From Pseudorasbora parva (lineage: Eukaryota > Chordata > Actinopteri > Cypriniformes > Gobionidae), in contig NC_090174.1 of the NCBI RefSeq assembly GCF_024679245.1, positions 45,281,688 to 45,345,687 on the forward strand: a DNA stretch of 64,000 nucleotides. The letters run 5' to 3'. Shown here in pieces: positions 10,046 through 22,727 of the stretch. The notes under the pieces were generated by a model, which saw only the letters and a program-made list of their open reading frames with translations, was not told the origin of the DNA and searched no databases. Position 1 is the stretch's first letter; every line of letters starts with the position of its first letter. Made by a program: the position numbers and the translations under genes.

Positions 10046-11113
10046 GACTGACAGCAAGAACGAAAGACTCAAACTCGAGACTCAAAAGAACTAATCTTTT
10101 CTGTTTCCGTTACTGATAGCATATACTCTATGTGACTAACAGGAAGAACGAAAGACTCAAACCCGAAAGACTGGTAGTGGACTGTAGTAACCCTGGTATT
10201 TTGGTGCGAACCATGGTTTTTAAATAACATGGTTTTACTACAGTTATATTGTAGTAATACTATAGTAAAACTGTAGTTTTAATTACTGTAGTAAATGGTA
10301 TTTTTAAAAAAACATGTGGTTTTAATACCATGGTTTTACCACAGTTATATTGTAGTAATACAACAGTAAAACCATTGTAACCATGACTGCAGCAACCATG
10401 GTTTTTGCAGTAAACATGGTTTTAAAAAACATGGATCATGTACCATAAATTGGTTGTATTACCACAGTGCAGCCATGGTTTTACTCAATTATCTTGAAGT
10501 ACATTTAAGTAATTAAGTTACAACAAACATCTACAAAATAACAACAGAAAGAAGTTACCATTCTATGATGCAAACTTTATTACAGAAATTACATAATCTG
10601 AACAAAAATATAAACTTTCATGTGTTCTCATGTGACATAAAAAAAGTTGTAAATTATTGGTGATAAAGTGGTGCTGTGCAATGGTTAAAAAATTCAGTTG
10701 CTAATTTACAAATAAAAAAATAGCAATTTGTTCCACTGTAATAATGATTTATATACAAAAATAACATTGTAAAAATAAAAAAGACTTAAAGCACCTTTAA
10801 ATACACAGCATCTTCCTCCTCTAAAATGTCTTTAACCTGCAAACATGTGCCCAAAACAAGCATACGTTTGCAATTTATACTGTACATAAATTAACAGGAT
10901 TATAACAACATTACTTAACAATTAATTACTTTATTACTTAAAAACATTACTAAAATTCTCTTTTCTTTTTATGGAAAAATCTTACATATACTACACAATA
11001 AAAATTAGAAGAAATTAGTGTTTTTTTTAAATAATGTTTAAAATGATATCCACTCACAATAGATGAAGACATAAAGTCTCCTGGTGGGGGATGAATACTC
11101 CACACTTTAAATT

Positions 11114-11256
11114 CTAGGTGGAAAAGTGTTCAAAAACATGTGATGCAGCATCCATGCCAGCAGCTGTCAGTGTGAAGTCTGTCATATAGGCTGGCAGGTT
11201 ACAGTCCAGCTTTGGTTTTGTTCTGTCTTGACCTTCAGCCCAAATGGATGTAGGAG
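11114..11256 (-). other. Second copy of the unrecognised element A exon
   Basis: Same sequence as 1495-1637: acceptor TTTTAG, a 47-codon open frame, TAG stop. See that entry for motifs and doubts. Confidence 0.35.
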
Positions 11257-11429
11257 CTAAAATGAGAAGAATACACACCACATTAACACACGGCTTGCTG
11301 GAATTCTTAACTTTACTATCGAGTAGCCATTTAATAATGTCCAAGTGCAATGATGTCTATTCATTCAGTGTTTTCACAACCCATAAATTATTATGGCTCC
11401 AAAAGCAAAGCAGAAAGAATGTACATTAA

Positions 11430-11919
11430 AGGATTAGTTCACCGCAAAATGATAATTCCTGATCTTTTACTCACCCCAATGCCACCCAAGATGTTCATGT
11501 CTTTCATTCTTCAGTAGAAAATAAATAAACATATATACTTTTTAACCTCAAATGCTCGACTTTGATGATGTAAGGCTTTGTGGCGTCATTACGTTGGAAA
11601 GGTCACGCGTGTGATGTATGTGGAAGTACCGTCCCAGTGTTAAAACAAATGTGCAAAGACTAAATCAAACACCCTTTACAAAAATAAAAGGTAAAACAAC
11701 AATGTCGGACAATTTTAAAGTTAGAGGAAAACATGAGATGGAGTTTTTCGGCACTGGGTCAGCACTGACCTTTCCGGCGTAATACGCAGTGTGAAAACAA
11801 CATGAAAGTCGTCTTTTGAGGTAAAAGGTATATAAATGCTTTTTTTTCTTTCTTTTTTTTTTTAGAAAATGACCGATGGAAATTATCAGCAGATTTGAAT
11901 TTTGGGGTGAACTAATTCT
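11430..11919. mobile_element. TTAA MITE, second copy
   Basis: Duplicate of 1811-2300, with TTAA at 11426-11429 and 11920-11923. Confidence 0.75.
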
Positions 11920-11923
11920 TTAA

Positions 11924-13096
11924 AGGGGGGGTGAAACACTCAGTTTCAGTCAATCTCATGTCAATCTTGAGTACCTATAGAGTAGTATTGCATCCTTCAT
12001 ATCTCCGAAAAGTCTTTAGTTTTATCATATTTATAAAAGAAATATGGGCTGTACCGAGTCTTTCCGGAAAAAAACGAGCGCCTGGAGGCGTATCGTGTGG
12101 GCGGAGCTAAAGAATGACAAGCGCGCAAAGCGGTGACGTCCTCAAGCGTGGAGAAACCCATCTATCTCAGCTAATAGATATGATCCAGAATCTAATCTGA
12201 GGGAGAAATAAATTGAACAGGAGAAACGGCAACAGCAGGACGTCCGTCTCTGTGGTATGTAAGTTACTGTATTTAATGGCCTCTCCACATTTCTGTGTGT
12301 TTACTCGCAGTGTATGAGGACATGATTCGGTTTATGGACTATTGTATGCGACTAGACCTTAGAAGTAGCAAGCAAAACGGTTTTGCACGTCAGAATACTG
12401 TAACGTTATACAGAGAACAACAATGGAGTAACCGTTAGCGCATTTGAATGACGAAGCACGCGATCGTGTCGTTTACTGATGTTTACTCATGCGACGGTAG
12501 CCAATAGCAGAGACATTTGAAGCAGTTTAAGTTAACTCACCATCGAAGCTTTATCGCTGGGACCGCTCCGTCAGAAACACACTTCTTTGGTATGATTTGG
12601 TAAAGTCCTGTGACAGCAGTGGCGTGTAAATCCATTTTGAGACGCAACTGAAACGATGTTGTCAAGCTTCCCGTCATTTCTGCGTTCAAATCGGTTCAAA
12701 TGCAGCGCTGCCTTCCCGGAATGCTGTGCTGAAGAGTCGAAGTCGCTCGACGTCACCCATAGGAATAAAGTGGAGCGCGGCGCCGTTCACGGACTGGATC
12801 TGCAGCTGAGAGACTGTTTACAGCGTGCTCTAGTCACGCGCGCGCGCACCCTACCGGGAGAAGAGCCCGTACGGCCGATACAAGGACCTTCCGCTCTTAT
12901 TAACGTCAAATAGACCCATATTCGAAAAAAACTCGCCGGAACTTGTGAGAAACCGGAAGGAGTATTTTTGACACAGAAATACTCCATCAAACGTCCAACA
13001 TTAGTTTTTGAAACTTTGTCTATGTTTAGGATGGGAATCCAAGTCTTTAACAGTGTAAAAAGCTCAGTATGCATGAAACAGCATTTCACCCCCCCT
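11924..13096 (-). mobile_element. Kolobok-like element copy 1, duplicated
   Basis: Duplicate of 2305-3477, with the same ends and TTAA target copies. Confidence 0.75.
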
Positions 13097-13674
13097 TTAA
13101 CAATACAGAACACAATTTTAGATTCAAATTCAATTTCTATTTGTTATTAATCTGCCAGGTTCTCACACCAGCCAATCACAGCGCACTCCCTCTCCCTAAT
13201 ACTGATTACTCACACCTGAACCTCATCACACTTATCTCCACTATAGATAATACCAGTAAAACTCAATAGTTTTGTGACCTGTTTTAATATAAACAGGGTT
13301 TGTGTTTTTAGGTTTACTTGTTAATTTAAAGGGGGGGTGAAATGCTGTTTCATGCATACTGATCTTTTTACACTGTTAAAGACTTGGATTCCCATACTAA
13401 ACATAGACAAAGTTTCAAAAGTTAAGGTGGACGTTTGATGGGAGTATTTCTTTGTCAAAAATACTACTTCCGGTTAGTCATAAGTTTCGGCAAGTTTTTT
13501 GCGATCATGCGTCCCCTTTGACGTTAATGGGGGCGGAATTTCCTTGTATGGGCCTTACGGACAATTCTACCGGAAGCGCGTGAGAGAGAGAGAGAGGGAG
13601 AGAGCGAAAGCAACAGGCTACGCCCATCAAAGCGCTGGCTTGTAGGATGCTGGACAGGTGATGTGCACATAACA

Positions 13675-14326
13675 ATGTCACCAAAAAAGTGCGTTTTTGG
13701 TTGCCAGACCAAGACAGTCCTGCACAGATTCGCCAAAAACCCCGCGTTAAGGCAACAGTGGATGTAATTTGCTTTTCCGGATCAGCAACTGAGTTGCGCG
13801 AATGTTTATATCTGTTCGCTGCATTTCGGTGCCGACTGTTTCATAAACAAGGCCCAGCTCGACGCCGGATTTTCCCGATCGCCTAATGCTGAATTAGGGA
13901 TGGCTCGATACCACAATTTTGGCTTCGGTATGGTACCACAATCTAATACCGAAGTACCGATATCAAATCGATACCACAAGGTCTGATATTAGCGCGGGTA
14001 TATTGCACGCGAATGAGAACAATTATGCAAGTTTTGAGTATATAAAGTGGGAAATTACCACAAATGTTTATTAGTAAATTAATCAGCAAAGCTTTTCACA
14101 TCAAATCAGTCATTTGAAAACTTTCTTGTGAGAAATAATTTCAGCAAAAATCTCTCAAAATTAGCAAATTGCTTCTGGTTTCAAAAGACATCGCACTACA
14201 CTAAAGCAATCTGCATAATCCGATTCAACATTTCACGTTCGTCTCGGGATGGAGAACGGAAATCATTTGAACACGCAAGAGATTTTATAGCATTTCGTAA
14301 TAAGTTACAGGAGATATGAGCTCATA

Positions 14327-14372
<46 letters not shown>

Positions 14373-15064
14373 CTGTCACTTAGTCACGCTCGCACATTAC
14401 ACATTAAGTTTCCTTAAGCAGTCAAATACACAGAATTATGTACAAATGTCCGTCTTTAGTGAGTATTCACATAAACACAGTCGGTTGTGTCTAACGCGAA
14501 TGTAAATAGTGCAATAGTACGCGTGCAAATATAATGAGATCTAAATGTCATTGGTTGAAACGAACGCTGGAGATTGTGATATTCGGTCTTATGTTAGGCT
14601 ATGTGTGTGCGTTGATCAGTGTTAAAATAAAATAAATGTCTAAATGAGATGGTTTGAATGGTTCACTGACCTGTCGATCTCTTAAGAAGTCTTAAAGTCA
14701 GGATAGTGACAGATGCTTCTTGGCTAGGTTTGATGGTTCTTCATCAGTTTTATAAGCAAAGTCATTACAAATGTCACTTCTACTCCTCTCTTTATTAATT
14801 CGTTTTGGGCATCTTGAGTGAGATTCAACTGCTTTATCCATTTTGTTCGTCTATGTTGTTGTCACATTTGCCGGTTGTTTCGGGTCAGTTTGGGTAGCGC
14901 GCTGCCATCTAGCGGTGAACTTCGGAAAAGCAGCATATACCGAAATGTGCCAAATCATGATATCGTACCGTTTTAAATAAAATATATACCGGTATTTTTC
15001 CAGTACCGGTATACCGCGCATCCCTATGCTGAATGATGGAGCAGTCCCAACGTTAGAACCGCAG
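13675..15064 (+). pseudogene. Disrupted THAP exon, second copy
   Basis: Same in-frame stop, hAT insertion and frame change as at 4056-5445, so it was already broken before the duplication. Confidence 0.75.
13895..15026. mobile_element. hAT-like element, second copy
   Basis: Duplicate of 4276-5407, with TGCTGAAT on both sides. Confidence 0.85.
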
Positions 15065-18000
15065 GTGAGTGAGACTGCTTTAAATGTCTGTGTTTTTTTT
15101 AGTCCGCTTACTGTCTACACAAACCACGCGTAAACACACAAACACACGTGCACAACTGCACTTCCCACATGTACACATTCAAAGACAAAAATACGACGAT
15201 ATAATTCAAGTATAAATATGTAAATAACACAAGCCGCTAAGCATATTATATAGTTAGTGTATAACTTGTACCACATAGAGACGTCCTGCTCTAGTCGTTT
15301 TTGCTGCTGCTCCTGTTCAACTGCAGCCTCTGGGTCTGATTCCGGATCATAGATGTATGGCTGTATCTGATTAAAAGCCATATTTTTATTTTGAATAAAG
15401 TTTTTTTCCCGCTGTTAGGGATGACACAGCTTTACGACGCACTCGACTCAACATAGCAGCAGCGAGCACACGTCATTATTTAGCTCCGCTCACACGATAC
15501 GCCCCCACCCGCTCGGCTTTTTTCGGAAAGACTCGGAACAGCGCATCTTTCTTATATAATTATTAAAAAAATAAAGACTTTTCGGAGATATGCAGGATGC
15601 AATGCTACTCTATAGGTACTCAAGATTGACATGACACTGACTGAAACTGAGTGTTTCACCCCCCCTATAATATTGCTCGAATACAGTGTCACTTATGTTT
15701 TGAATGTCAAAGCCTTCTTAATATGTATAATTTTGCTAAAGAAAATAACTAAAATCATGCTGATATTATGTCAAATATTATGTGAAATACATGCATATAA
15801 AATTACCTTCCTCAGTTCAACCGTTTCTTACAGCTCTGTCAGCAGCTTCCTCCAGAAATGTTGGAATCTTCCCCTCTGTTGTAGATGGGTTATTTTGTCC
15901 CTCCTGAAATCACAGAACATTTTTACAATACTTGTTTGCCAGTTTGTAGCTAATTTTCGCGCTTCATGTAACTGACATCATCGATGAACAGCAATGTTAC
16001 AGTGTATACTTTTAGATTTTTGATACGTACCATTGACAAATTAGCAGTAAAACCTTAACATAAACTATCAAAACATTAAAGTTTTACATACAGATTTATT
16101 TAAAAGCTCAAGTTCTCATAAACAAGGGCTCAATAGATCAAATCGATAGTTAGCTTAAGTTACCCTCTTGTGAAAACAGATGCTGCACTTTTCCCAAAGA
16201 CACTAAACCATTTCTATCAAGTAAATATTCAACAGAAGTGAGTCAGTTACCGTAAGAAAGGTGTCAGGAACAGTTGTGTGTATTATTTGTGTGGTTTTAG
16301 GGACTAAACTCACCTGAAACTAGTGAAAACAGCGCCTGAGGAAGTGCTGCTCGTTTGACTCCGAGTCCCCGTTTCCATGGCAACTCTGCTCCAGTGTGGT
16401 TTGAAGAACGCGATTCGAATGTCCAACGCGCATGCGCATTAAAACGCCACTGCCACACATCATTTACATAAATAACCATCTAGATTTAAAACATTACATT
16501 AATAAAAAATCTCATTGATATTAAATCATGAATTTAAAATTAATTTAGTCATATATGAGCCATTCATAGGTGCAAAATGCCACCCCTGCACTAGATAGTG
16601 AGACAAAATGGCACTTTTTATTTGAAAGTGTGATTGTTTTTCTATGCAAACGCTTTGCTTTGGTTATACAATATTAAGCCAATCTCTGTGTTTTTTTTCA
16701 TTGAAAAGTAAAATTCCATTAAAATAAATCAGAATGTCCAATAGGATTCTAAGAATTCAATAAGATCCAACAGGACAAAGTGAAATTCCATTAAAATAAA
16801 TCAGAATGTCCTATAGATTCTAAGAATCCAATAAGATCCTACAGGACAAAGTGAAATTCCATTAAAATAAATCAGAATGTCCTATAGATTCTAAGAATCC
16901 AATAAGATCCTACAGGACAAAGTGAAATTCCATTAAAATAAATAAAAATGTCCAATAGGATTCTAAGAATCCAATAAGATCCTTATAGGACAAAGAGGAA
17001 TTCCATTAAAATGAATCAGATTGTCCTATAGGATTCTAAGAATCCAATAAGATCCTACAGGACAAAGAGAAATTCCATTAAAATGAATCAGATTGTCCTA
17101 TAGGATTCTAAGAATCCAATAAGATCCTATAGGACAAAGTGAAATTCCAATAGGATTTTTTGACAAGGGATATGAGACCGTGTTATTGCCAACAGCGTTA
17201 GCAGCTCTTGATTAGGCCTACTTGGCCTGCCAGAACTGACGCTGATGCTCAATTTTTGCTTAAAACAAGTTATCTGTTGAGATTCTCAATGTATTCTATA
17301 CTTTGTATATCATATTCTTTGCGAAACAACACTGCATAAATCTCACCTTTACTCCAGTAGAACAACAGTAATTCTTCTGCCCTCGGTTGAGTTTATGGCT
17401 ACCATAGACCGTGGCTACTCAGCATATGCAGCGAGCTAAACATGCAGTAAGAGAAGGTATGGCTCCAGGAATGACAGGACACAGTTTTCTTCTTAAAGTC
17501 TTTACTGGAGACCTCTCTTTTCTGATTCTGTAAAACTGTAAACATACAAGCAAAGTTTATTAAGAATAAATTATATAACAAACCAAGACACATTGCTATG
17601 GATTTAAATGCTGGAAGTGATCAGAAGTCAAGATGTAAGAGTCACACGATCACATTTTACATAATTAAGCTTGTGTCAGTTTGCCACCATGAGGTTGTAG
17701 AATATACTGCAGTCAATTGCAGTTTCAGTACACAAATTAACAGGCAGTTCAACATGCTGTTCGACATATTTATAATCCCAAAATGTATTTACTGCTACTG
17801 TAGAAGAAAGTTATACATTTGTTTACCTTTTCACTATTCTGTAAAAGTATTAGGTAAATTTAGTAGAACATAAACTCAGCTACACAGGAAAACAAAGACT
17901 TACTTGTTTTACTTTGTCAACCTGTAAAAACAACCTGACGACCTAGGTAGAGTGAAAAACAATGCTGACATTGCCTTATAAGAAACTGTGCACCACATAC

Positions 18001-18486
18001 CAAACAACCTAGCAACATTAGCTTGACTTAGCTCACAAACGTCTTTTTGCCCCTCTTAAGTCACAGAACATTTAGAAAGACAAAATTGGCCATTTATTAT
18101 TTACAGATTATGGCATGTCAAAGCTTCCCAAAGATATAAGGGGTCGGAGAGGAGTGTAGCATGTCAACACCTCCAGATATTTTCTCACACCTAGTGTAAC
18201 CAACTTTTTTCCTGCAGCCTCAACATATCAACAATAGAGAGCAGCCATAGCACGTGCAAAATATAAAGGAAGATGAACCCCCCCAAAAAAACACTAAAAG
18301 GGGATAGTGACCCATAGTGGGAAAATAAAGAAATGCTAGCGAACTAAGACAATACTATAAAACATAGAGGGACAGAATAGTAATCATACTCCTCCCATTA
18401 TTAGGCTACTGTCTTGATTGCTTCCTCTTTCTGACATTCAGTTCGCCAAGTGAATACTATTAGACACAAAACCTAATACAGGAACA

Positions 18487-18548
18487 ATGAAACGCCTTCA
18501 AAATGCTAATATCTTTCTTCTCGTGTTGACTGGCCTCTCAATAACTGG
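18487..18548 (+). CDS. gbgt1-like: GT6 glycosyltransferase, first coding exon (copy 2, proximal)
   Basis: Identical to 8868-8929: ATG, 62 coding bases, GTATGT donor at 18549. Being nearest to exon 2 (33771), it is the simpler choice for the functional first exon. Joined with the other six exons it gives a 344-residue protein. The preceding 1.3 kb is also duplicated, so both copies should carry the same promoter. Confidence 0.75.
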
Positions 18549-19471
18549 GTATGTAGTTACTACTTTGTCATTTGTAGCTTGCTTATTGTTACATTTAGGG
18601 TTTGGATCTGAAATGAATAAACTACAAAAAACATTACTGTAGTTTAGGTGTTCATTAGTTTTTCATTTACAGTCTTAGTGTCAAGTCAAACCAAGACACT
18701 TTTTTTTTTTCATATAACGCTTTTTATAATACAGATGGTTTCAAAGCAGCTTTACAGTGAAAACAGGAAAATAATGCAACAGTTTATTTTTGCTGTACTG
18801 CTCACTAAACTATACTTGTGGACTATGGTTGCATTTACATACATCATCATACCTCATAGTTTTTCATCTATTAAAATGCATTTAACTATTTAAAACTATT
18901 AAAAACTATTATACTTTGCAAATGTAGGCTACATAAGGGACCATCTGTCCATAATAGGGTTGGGCGATGTCACCTAAATCGGCAGCTGACGATGTGTACA
19001 GTAAAACATCGTGATGGACGATGATATTACTTTCTTTACAGCCTTTCGCCACTCTTGTCAAATTTGCAGCTGTTTGCAGACATGCTCTGACCCGATCCTT
19101 TCCTCTTTTGGGCGGACATTTTGGTCCTCTGAGCAAAAACATTCTTTATACAAAACCCATACAGCATATGCACACACATGCACACAAACACACATATATG
19201 TTAGTATATATGTTAGTCCCACAGTCTATGCTGTCAATAACGGAAACAGAAAAGATTAGTTCTTTTGATCAAGTCTCGGGTTTGAGTCGTTCGTTCTTTT
19301 GTCACGCGACTTGTCACTGTATTGGTTTACAACCTTTTTAGTAAAAAGCACGTAGTAATTTATTTCATTTTTTTATATTATTCTCAGTTAATATCAGACA
19401 TATACAAATATGGGAAATATATTGACTATTCAAGTCTAACATCACAAATTCAATTAGACTAATTTTGAATC

Positions 19472-19522
<51 letters not shown>

Positions 19523-19572
19523 TGAGTGTGTGTGTGTGTATATATATGCACACACACACACTGACGCACAGT

Positions 19573-19666
<94 letters not shown>

Positions 19667-19797
19667 GACTGACAGCAAGAACGAAAGACTCAAACTCGAG
19701 ACTCAAAAGAACTAATCTTTTCTGTTTCCGTTACTGATAGCATATACTCTATGTGACTAACAGGAAGAACGAAAGACTCAAACCCGAAAGACTGGTA

Positions 19798-20145
19798 AGA
19801 ACTAATCATTCGGAGATTCAGAGCTGATTCAGAAGCCATATGTTGCGTAATGCGCATGCGCGGTCAACACAAAATGAACGAATCACTCTCTGAGACTCAT
19901 AATAAAGATTCGTTCAAAATGAACGAATCGTTCATGAACGACACATCACTAGACTAAAGACACGAGAGTGCAGCGTGGATCAAATGTGTGAGTCCGCGCA
20001 GACAACAAACATATCGATTTGAATTCTGGACAGAATGCTGCATTTCAAAGCGATATGGAGGAGATTATGAAGATAAACAGTGTTAGAGGAACTGTCTTGA
20101 CCAGTTTAGTGTCATTTGATCAGAAAGATCCACTCTAGTCACACT
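19798..20145. other. Spacer with a hAT-like terminus
   Basis: The stretch 19895-19954 has CGTTCA/TGAACG palindromes ending in CATCACTA, like the ends of common fish hAT-type MITEs. Its partner end is not found downstream. The right border of the tandem duplication lies just before it. No genes seen. Confidence 0.4.
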
Positions 20146-20369
20146 GGCCCTCATTTATCAATCTTGCGTAGAAACTGGTGTATATGTTGGCGTAAGATTA
20201 TGCTTACACTCTTCTCATCGCCTGATTTATGAAGCTGTGCGTACCTCTGCAATCCAGGTGTACGCAATACTTGCCCTTGATAAATGCGGCGGCTGAAAAC
20301 GATCGTCATTAGAATAACACGCCCCTATATATTCAAGTCTCCGCCTCCCCCACGCCCTTATTTTACGCC

Positions 20370-20444
20370 ATGGACAAACAGAAGACGGCAAAGAAGCGAA
20401 ACTTCTCCGACGTGGAGATCGGGCGCGCTCAATCATCTCACTAG
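20370..20444 (+). pseudogene. Harbinger Myb/SANT-like protein, N-terminal remnant
   Basis: ATG at 20370 gives MDKQKTAKKRNFSDVEIGRA and stops at TAG 20442. The basic stretch followed by NFSDVEI is typical of the start of the DNA-binding partner protein of Harbinger transposons. The frame is lost within a 114-bp hairpin segment that appears to have replaced or entered the domain. Confidence 0.5.
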
Positions 20445-20534
20445 TCCACTAGTCAGGGCACTGATTAGGGCATAAGTCAATGGGCTGACTCCCTGATCAC
20501 TGACGATCCTATTGAGATGATTGAGACGCGCGCC
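20421..20534. repeat. Imperfect hairpin in the Harbinger element
   Basis: GGGCGCGCTCAATCATCTCA is followed about 70 bp later by its near inverse complement TGAGATGATTGAGACGCGCG. The loop contains CACTAGTCCACTAGTCAGGG-type repeats. It lies exactly where the Myb-like frame breaks, so it may be a local inverted duplication or a small insertion. Confidence 0.6.
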
Positions 20535-21498
20535 CATCGAGATCACCAGGGAAGTGGAAAAAAAACCCGAAATTGTTTTATTTGGGAGTTTAAAGAGTGG
20601 AATTAAAGGCACCTACAAAAACAAAATATGGACACAAATAACGAGTACTATAGTGTGGAGATTGAGAAGCGCACTCCAGCAGTTTAAATAGCTGTTTGAA
20701 TGATAAATTACCATCACTGCATTATTTTAGGCTACAGCACGTTTTGAAAAAAATAGCATTTAATTTCGTATCACGGCACATGTATTGGGGTGTACAATAG
20801 TGATGATGATGATGTGATGTGGATTCACATTAATAATTACATGACAATTTGTAAGATTCTTCTTTTTATTATTATGATTATTATTCTTAATGACGCTTGT
20901 TATTTAGAAGAAGAATGTCGTTTTTATTGATGTTATTATTATTTAAAAGAAGAAGGTCATTTTTATTATTTTGTCAGTCTGAATTATTCCCAGTCCGTGC
21001 GCAGCTGCCGGGCCAGGCGGGCCTGAAACATCAGATAAAGCGCGCACAGCCTCGCGACTGGAGGAAAACATATGCCTACAAATCAAACGCTTTGGTAAAG
21101 TCACAAAAAGTAAACATTGACGTTCATGTTGCACAAAAATAAACTATGAATGTTGTTTTTGTGGTTTTTAACAGTGGGTCATATAGCATATCTTGTCAGT
21201 GCGTTTTGTGGTGTTAGGAATTGCTTTTCTGCGCATTTTCACACTAACTCAAACGTGCGTACACCTCCTGAGCTGGCAGGATTTGAGCGTGCCGTACGCC
21301 AACGTCCATATTGATAAATCTCAAAGTCACCGTGGGTTTGGGTGTACGCAAGGTGTACGCTGAAAATTTGGTGTACGCACGTTTGATAAATGAGGGCCAC
21401 TGTGATATTAACGAAACGCTATTGACTGTTTAAAAAAAGGGGAGGAGCCACTAACAGCTGGAGCCGTTTAAGGGGAAATCACGTCAACACATTGAATA

Positions 21499-21801
21499 AT
21501 GTGGCGCGTTCCAAGTACAGCACAGAATTTATTTGATTTTAAATTACTTCTACTTGTATATAAATCCCTGCACGGCCTTGCATCGTCTTATTTATCAGAC
21601 CTGTTCATTAAACATCAATCAGGAAGAACTTTGAGATCAACAACTCAAAATTTGCTTAAAATTCCAAGGACTAAATTAAGCCGAAAGGGGGATCGTGCAT
21701 TTGCGGCAGTAGCACCTAGACTTTGGAATAGCTTACCAATAAATGTCAAGGATGCTGATTCCATACACGTTTTTAAAGCGTTGCGTGTATATATTTAACT
21801 C
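21499..21801 (+). pseudogene. LINE ORF2 C-terminal fragment
   Basis: The frame encodes FKLLLLVYKSLHGLASSYLS, GRTLRSTTQNLL, PRTKLSRKGDRAFAAVAPRLWNSLP and so on. This is the conserved tail found downstream of the reverse transcriptase in fish L2/CR1-group LINE ORF2 proteins. The endonuclease and reverse transcriptase are missing, as expected for a 5'-truncated insertion. The frame ends normally near 21800. Clade assignment is from memory. Confidence 0.75.
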
Positions 21802-22153
21802 TTCTACTTCTAATGTTTATTGAACGGCTAAAGCAGAGCTCTGCACACACGTCCTTACACCTGCTGCCACACATCCACGCACATTAAGAAATGCAACTCA
21901 TAGGCGCTGTCCTCCTTAAAGTACCGGTACTAATAAAAGTCCATATCGTACCGTTTGTAATAGCAGGGTATCGCAATACTTTTCTAGTACCGGTATATCG
22001 GATCTGCACAGCATGGGAACAAAAGAGACATTTACAGTTACACCCACCACAAGCTAGTGTGCAAACGGTAAAAACATCAGTAACACGTCAGCTTAAATAG
22101 ATCTTAAATGTGGTTTGGGTTTCACAGATGTTTATATATAAATATTAGGGATG
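21802..22153. other. Intronic spacer
   Basis: Contains GTACCGGTA/TACCGGTATA motifs at about 21921-21995, resembling the interior ends of the hAT-like element at 4276-5407, perhaps a small related fragment. No genes. It ends in GGATG, the target duplication of the LTR element that follows. Confidence 0.4.
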
Positions 22154-22167
22154 TGTCACATGCCTGT

Positions 22168-22597
22168 TGTTGCTAACCCACTGGAATGATGGTCGAATAC
22201 TCATTAAACTGATGTTTCCATTTGCGTTTTATTCGTGACACTCATGTAGACACCGTAAGAGCTACAGCAAACAAACAAAACAAACACTGTATGACTCCCA
22301 CACAATAACCAACATCACAATAAAACAATACAATTACTTACTAAAAGACATTAAAACTTGTTTACCTTATAACCCTCGAGTGGGATGCACAAAGAACACA
22401 GTAGAAAGAGAGACACCCGTCATGAATCGTAGGCTGCGTCCTTCACGAGAGCGTGCGCACATACACAAAGCGGAAAGAGGGCGCGTTTTATACAACCACC
22501 GGTGCATGTTAAGGCTGTGTCAAAATAAAAGTCCTTCAAAAAATAACTTGATTCGAACCCTTAAAAATTCTCTTTAACAAATTAGCTGTCATTTACA
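22168..22597 (-). repeat. BEL/Pao 3' LTR
   Basis: 430-bp direct repeat, identical by eye to 29182-29611. For the minus-strand element this is the 3' LTR. Confidence 0.92.
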
Positions 22598-22727
22598 CTC
22601 CCACCAAATCAAGAGTTCCAGAAACAAATGATTTCAAAAAATACAAAGACACTTCTAACAACACAACTATAAAATAAAAATAAAAAAAAGAACTAAAGAA
22701 AAAACAAAACAAAGACAAAACAAAACT

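Larger units (their letters stand above)
561..10179. repeat. Tandem segmental duplication, copy 1 (9.6 kb)
   Basis: This segment is repeated immediately downstream at 10180-19797. Offsets are a constant 9619 bp up to the AT microsatellite and 9621 bp after it, because the second AT tract is 2 bp longer. By eye I found one substitution (G at about 1273, T at about 10892). The junction at 10177-10180 shows only a few extra bases (GTG) between copies and no long flanking homology. The copy contains most of element A, the unique region with GT6 exon 1, and a microsatellite cluster. Near-identity means either a very recent duplication or an assembly artefact. Confidence 0.95.
13330..15666 (+). mobile_element. 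Kolobok-like element copy 2, duplicated
   Basis: Duplicate of 3711-6047, including the accessory minus-strand exon (15272-15381) and the nested hAT element. Confidence 0.8.
10180..17169. mobile_element. Element A, second copy, left end missing
   Basis: Equivalent to 561-7550. The right TIR GGATTTTTTGACAAGGG is present at 17153-17169, but the left TIR and left subterminal array are absent because the duplication began inside the element. This shows element A was in place before the duplication. Confidence 0.85.
10180..19797. repeat. Tandem segmental duplication, copy 2
   Basis: Near-identical repeat of 561-10179. It carries element A without its left end (10180-17169). Inside are a MITE (11430-11919), two Kolobok-like elements (11924-13096 and 13330-15666), the disrupted THAP exon, the nested hAT element, the unrecognised minus-strand exon, GT6 exon 1 and the microsatellites. 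It ends in ...GACTGGTA at 19797, after which copy 1 and copy 2 flanks differ. Confidence 0.95.
20146..21398 (+). mobile_element. PIF/Harbinger-like element with Myb-like ORF remnant
   Basis: The ends GGCCCTCATTTATCAA and TTGATAAATGAGGGCC are inverted repeats flanked by ACT on both sides (3-bp target duplication, the Harbinger size). Both ends carry GTGTACGCA motifs just inside. A short ORF at 20370-20444 matches the N-terminus of Harbinger Myb/SANT-like proteins. No DDE nuclease frame remains. Confidence 0.8.

Noticed and set aside
9840..10085. Cys-Val, Tyr-Ile and Thr-His repeat proteins
   Set aside because: They are translations of GT/AT microsatellites; the same applies at 19454-19715, 35750-36085, 48343-48664 and 61461-61884.
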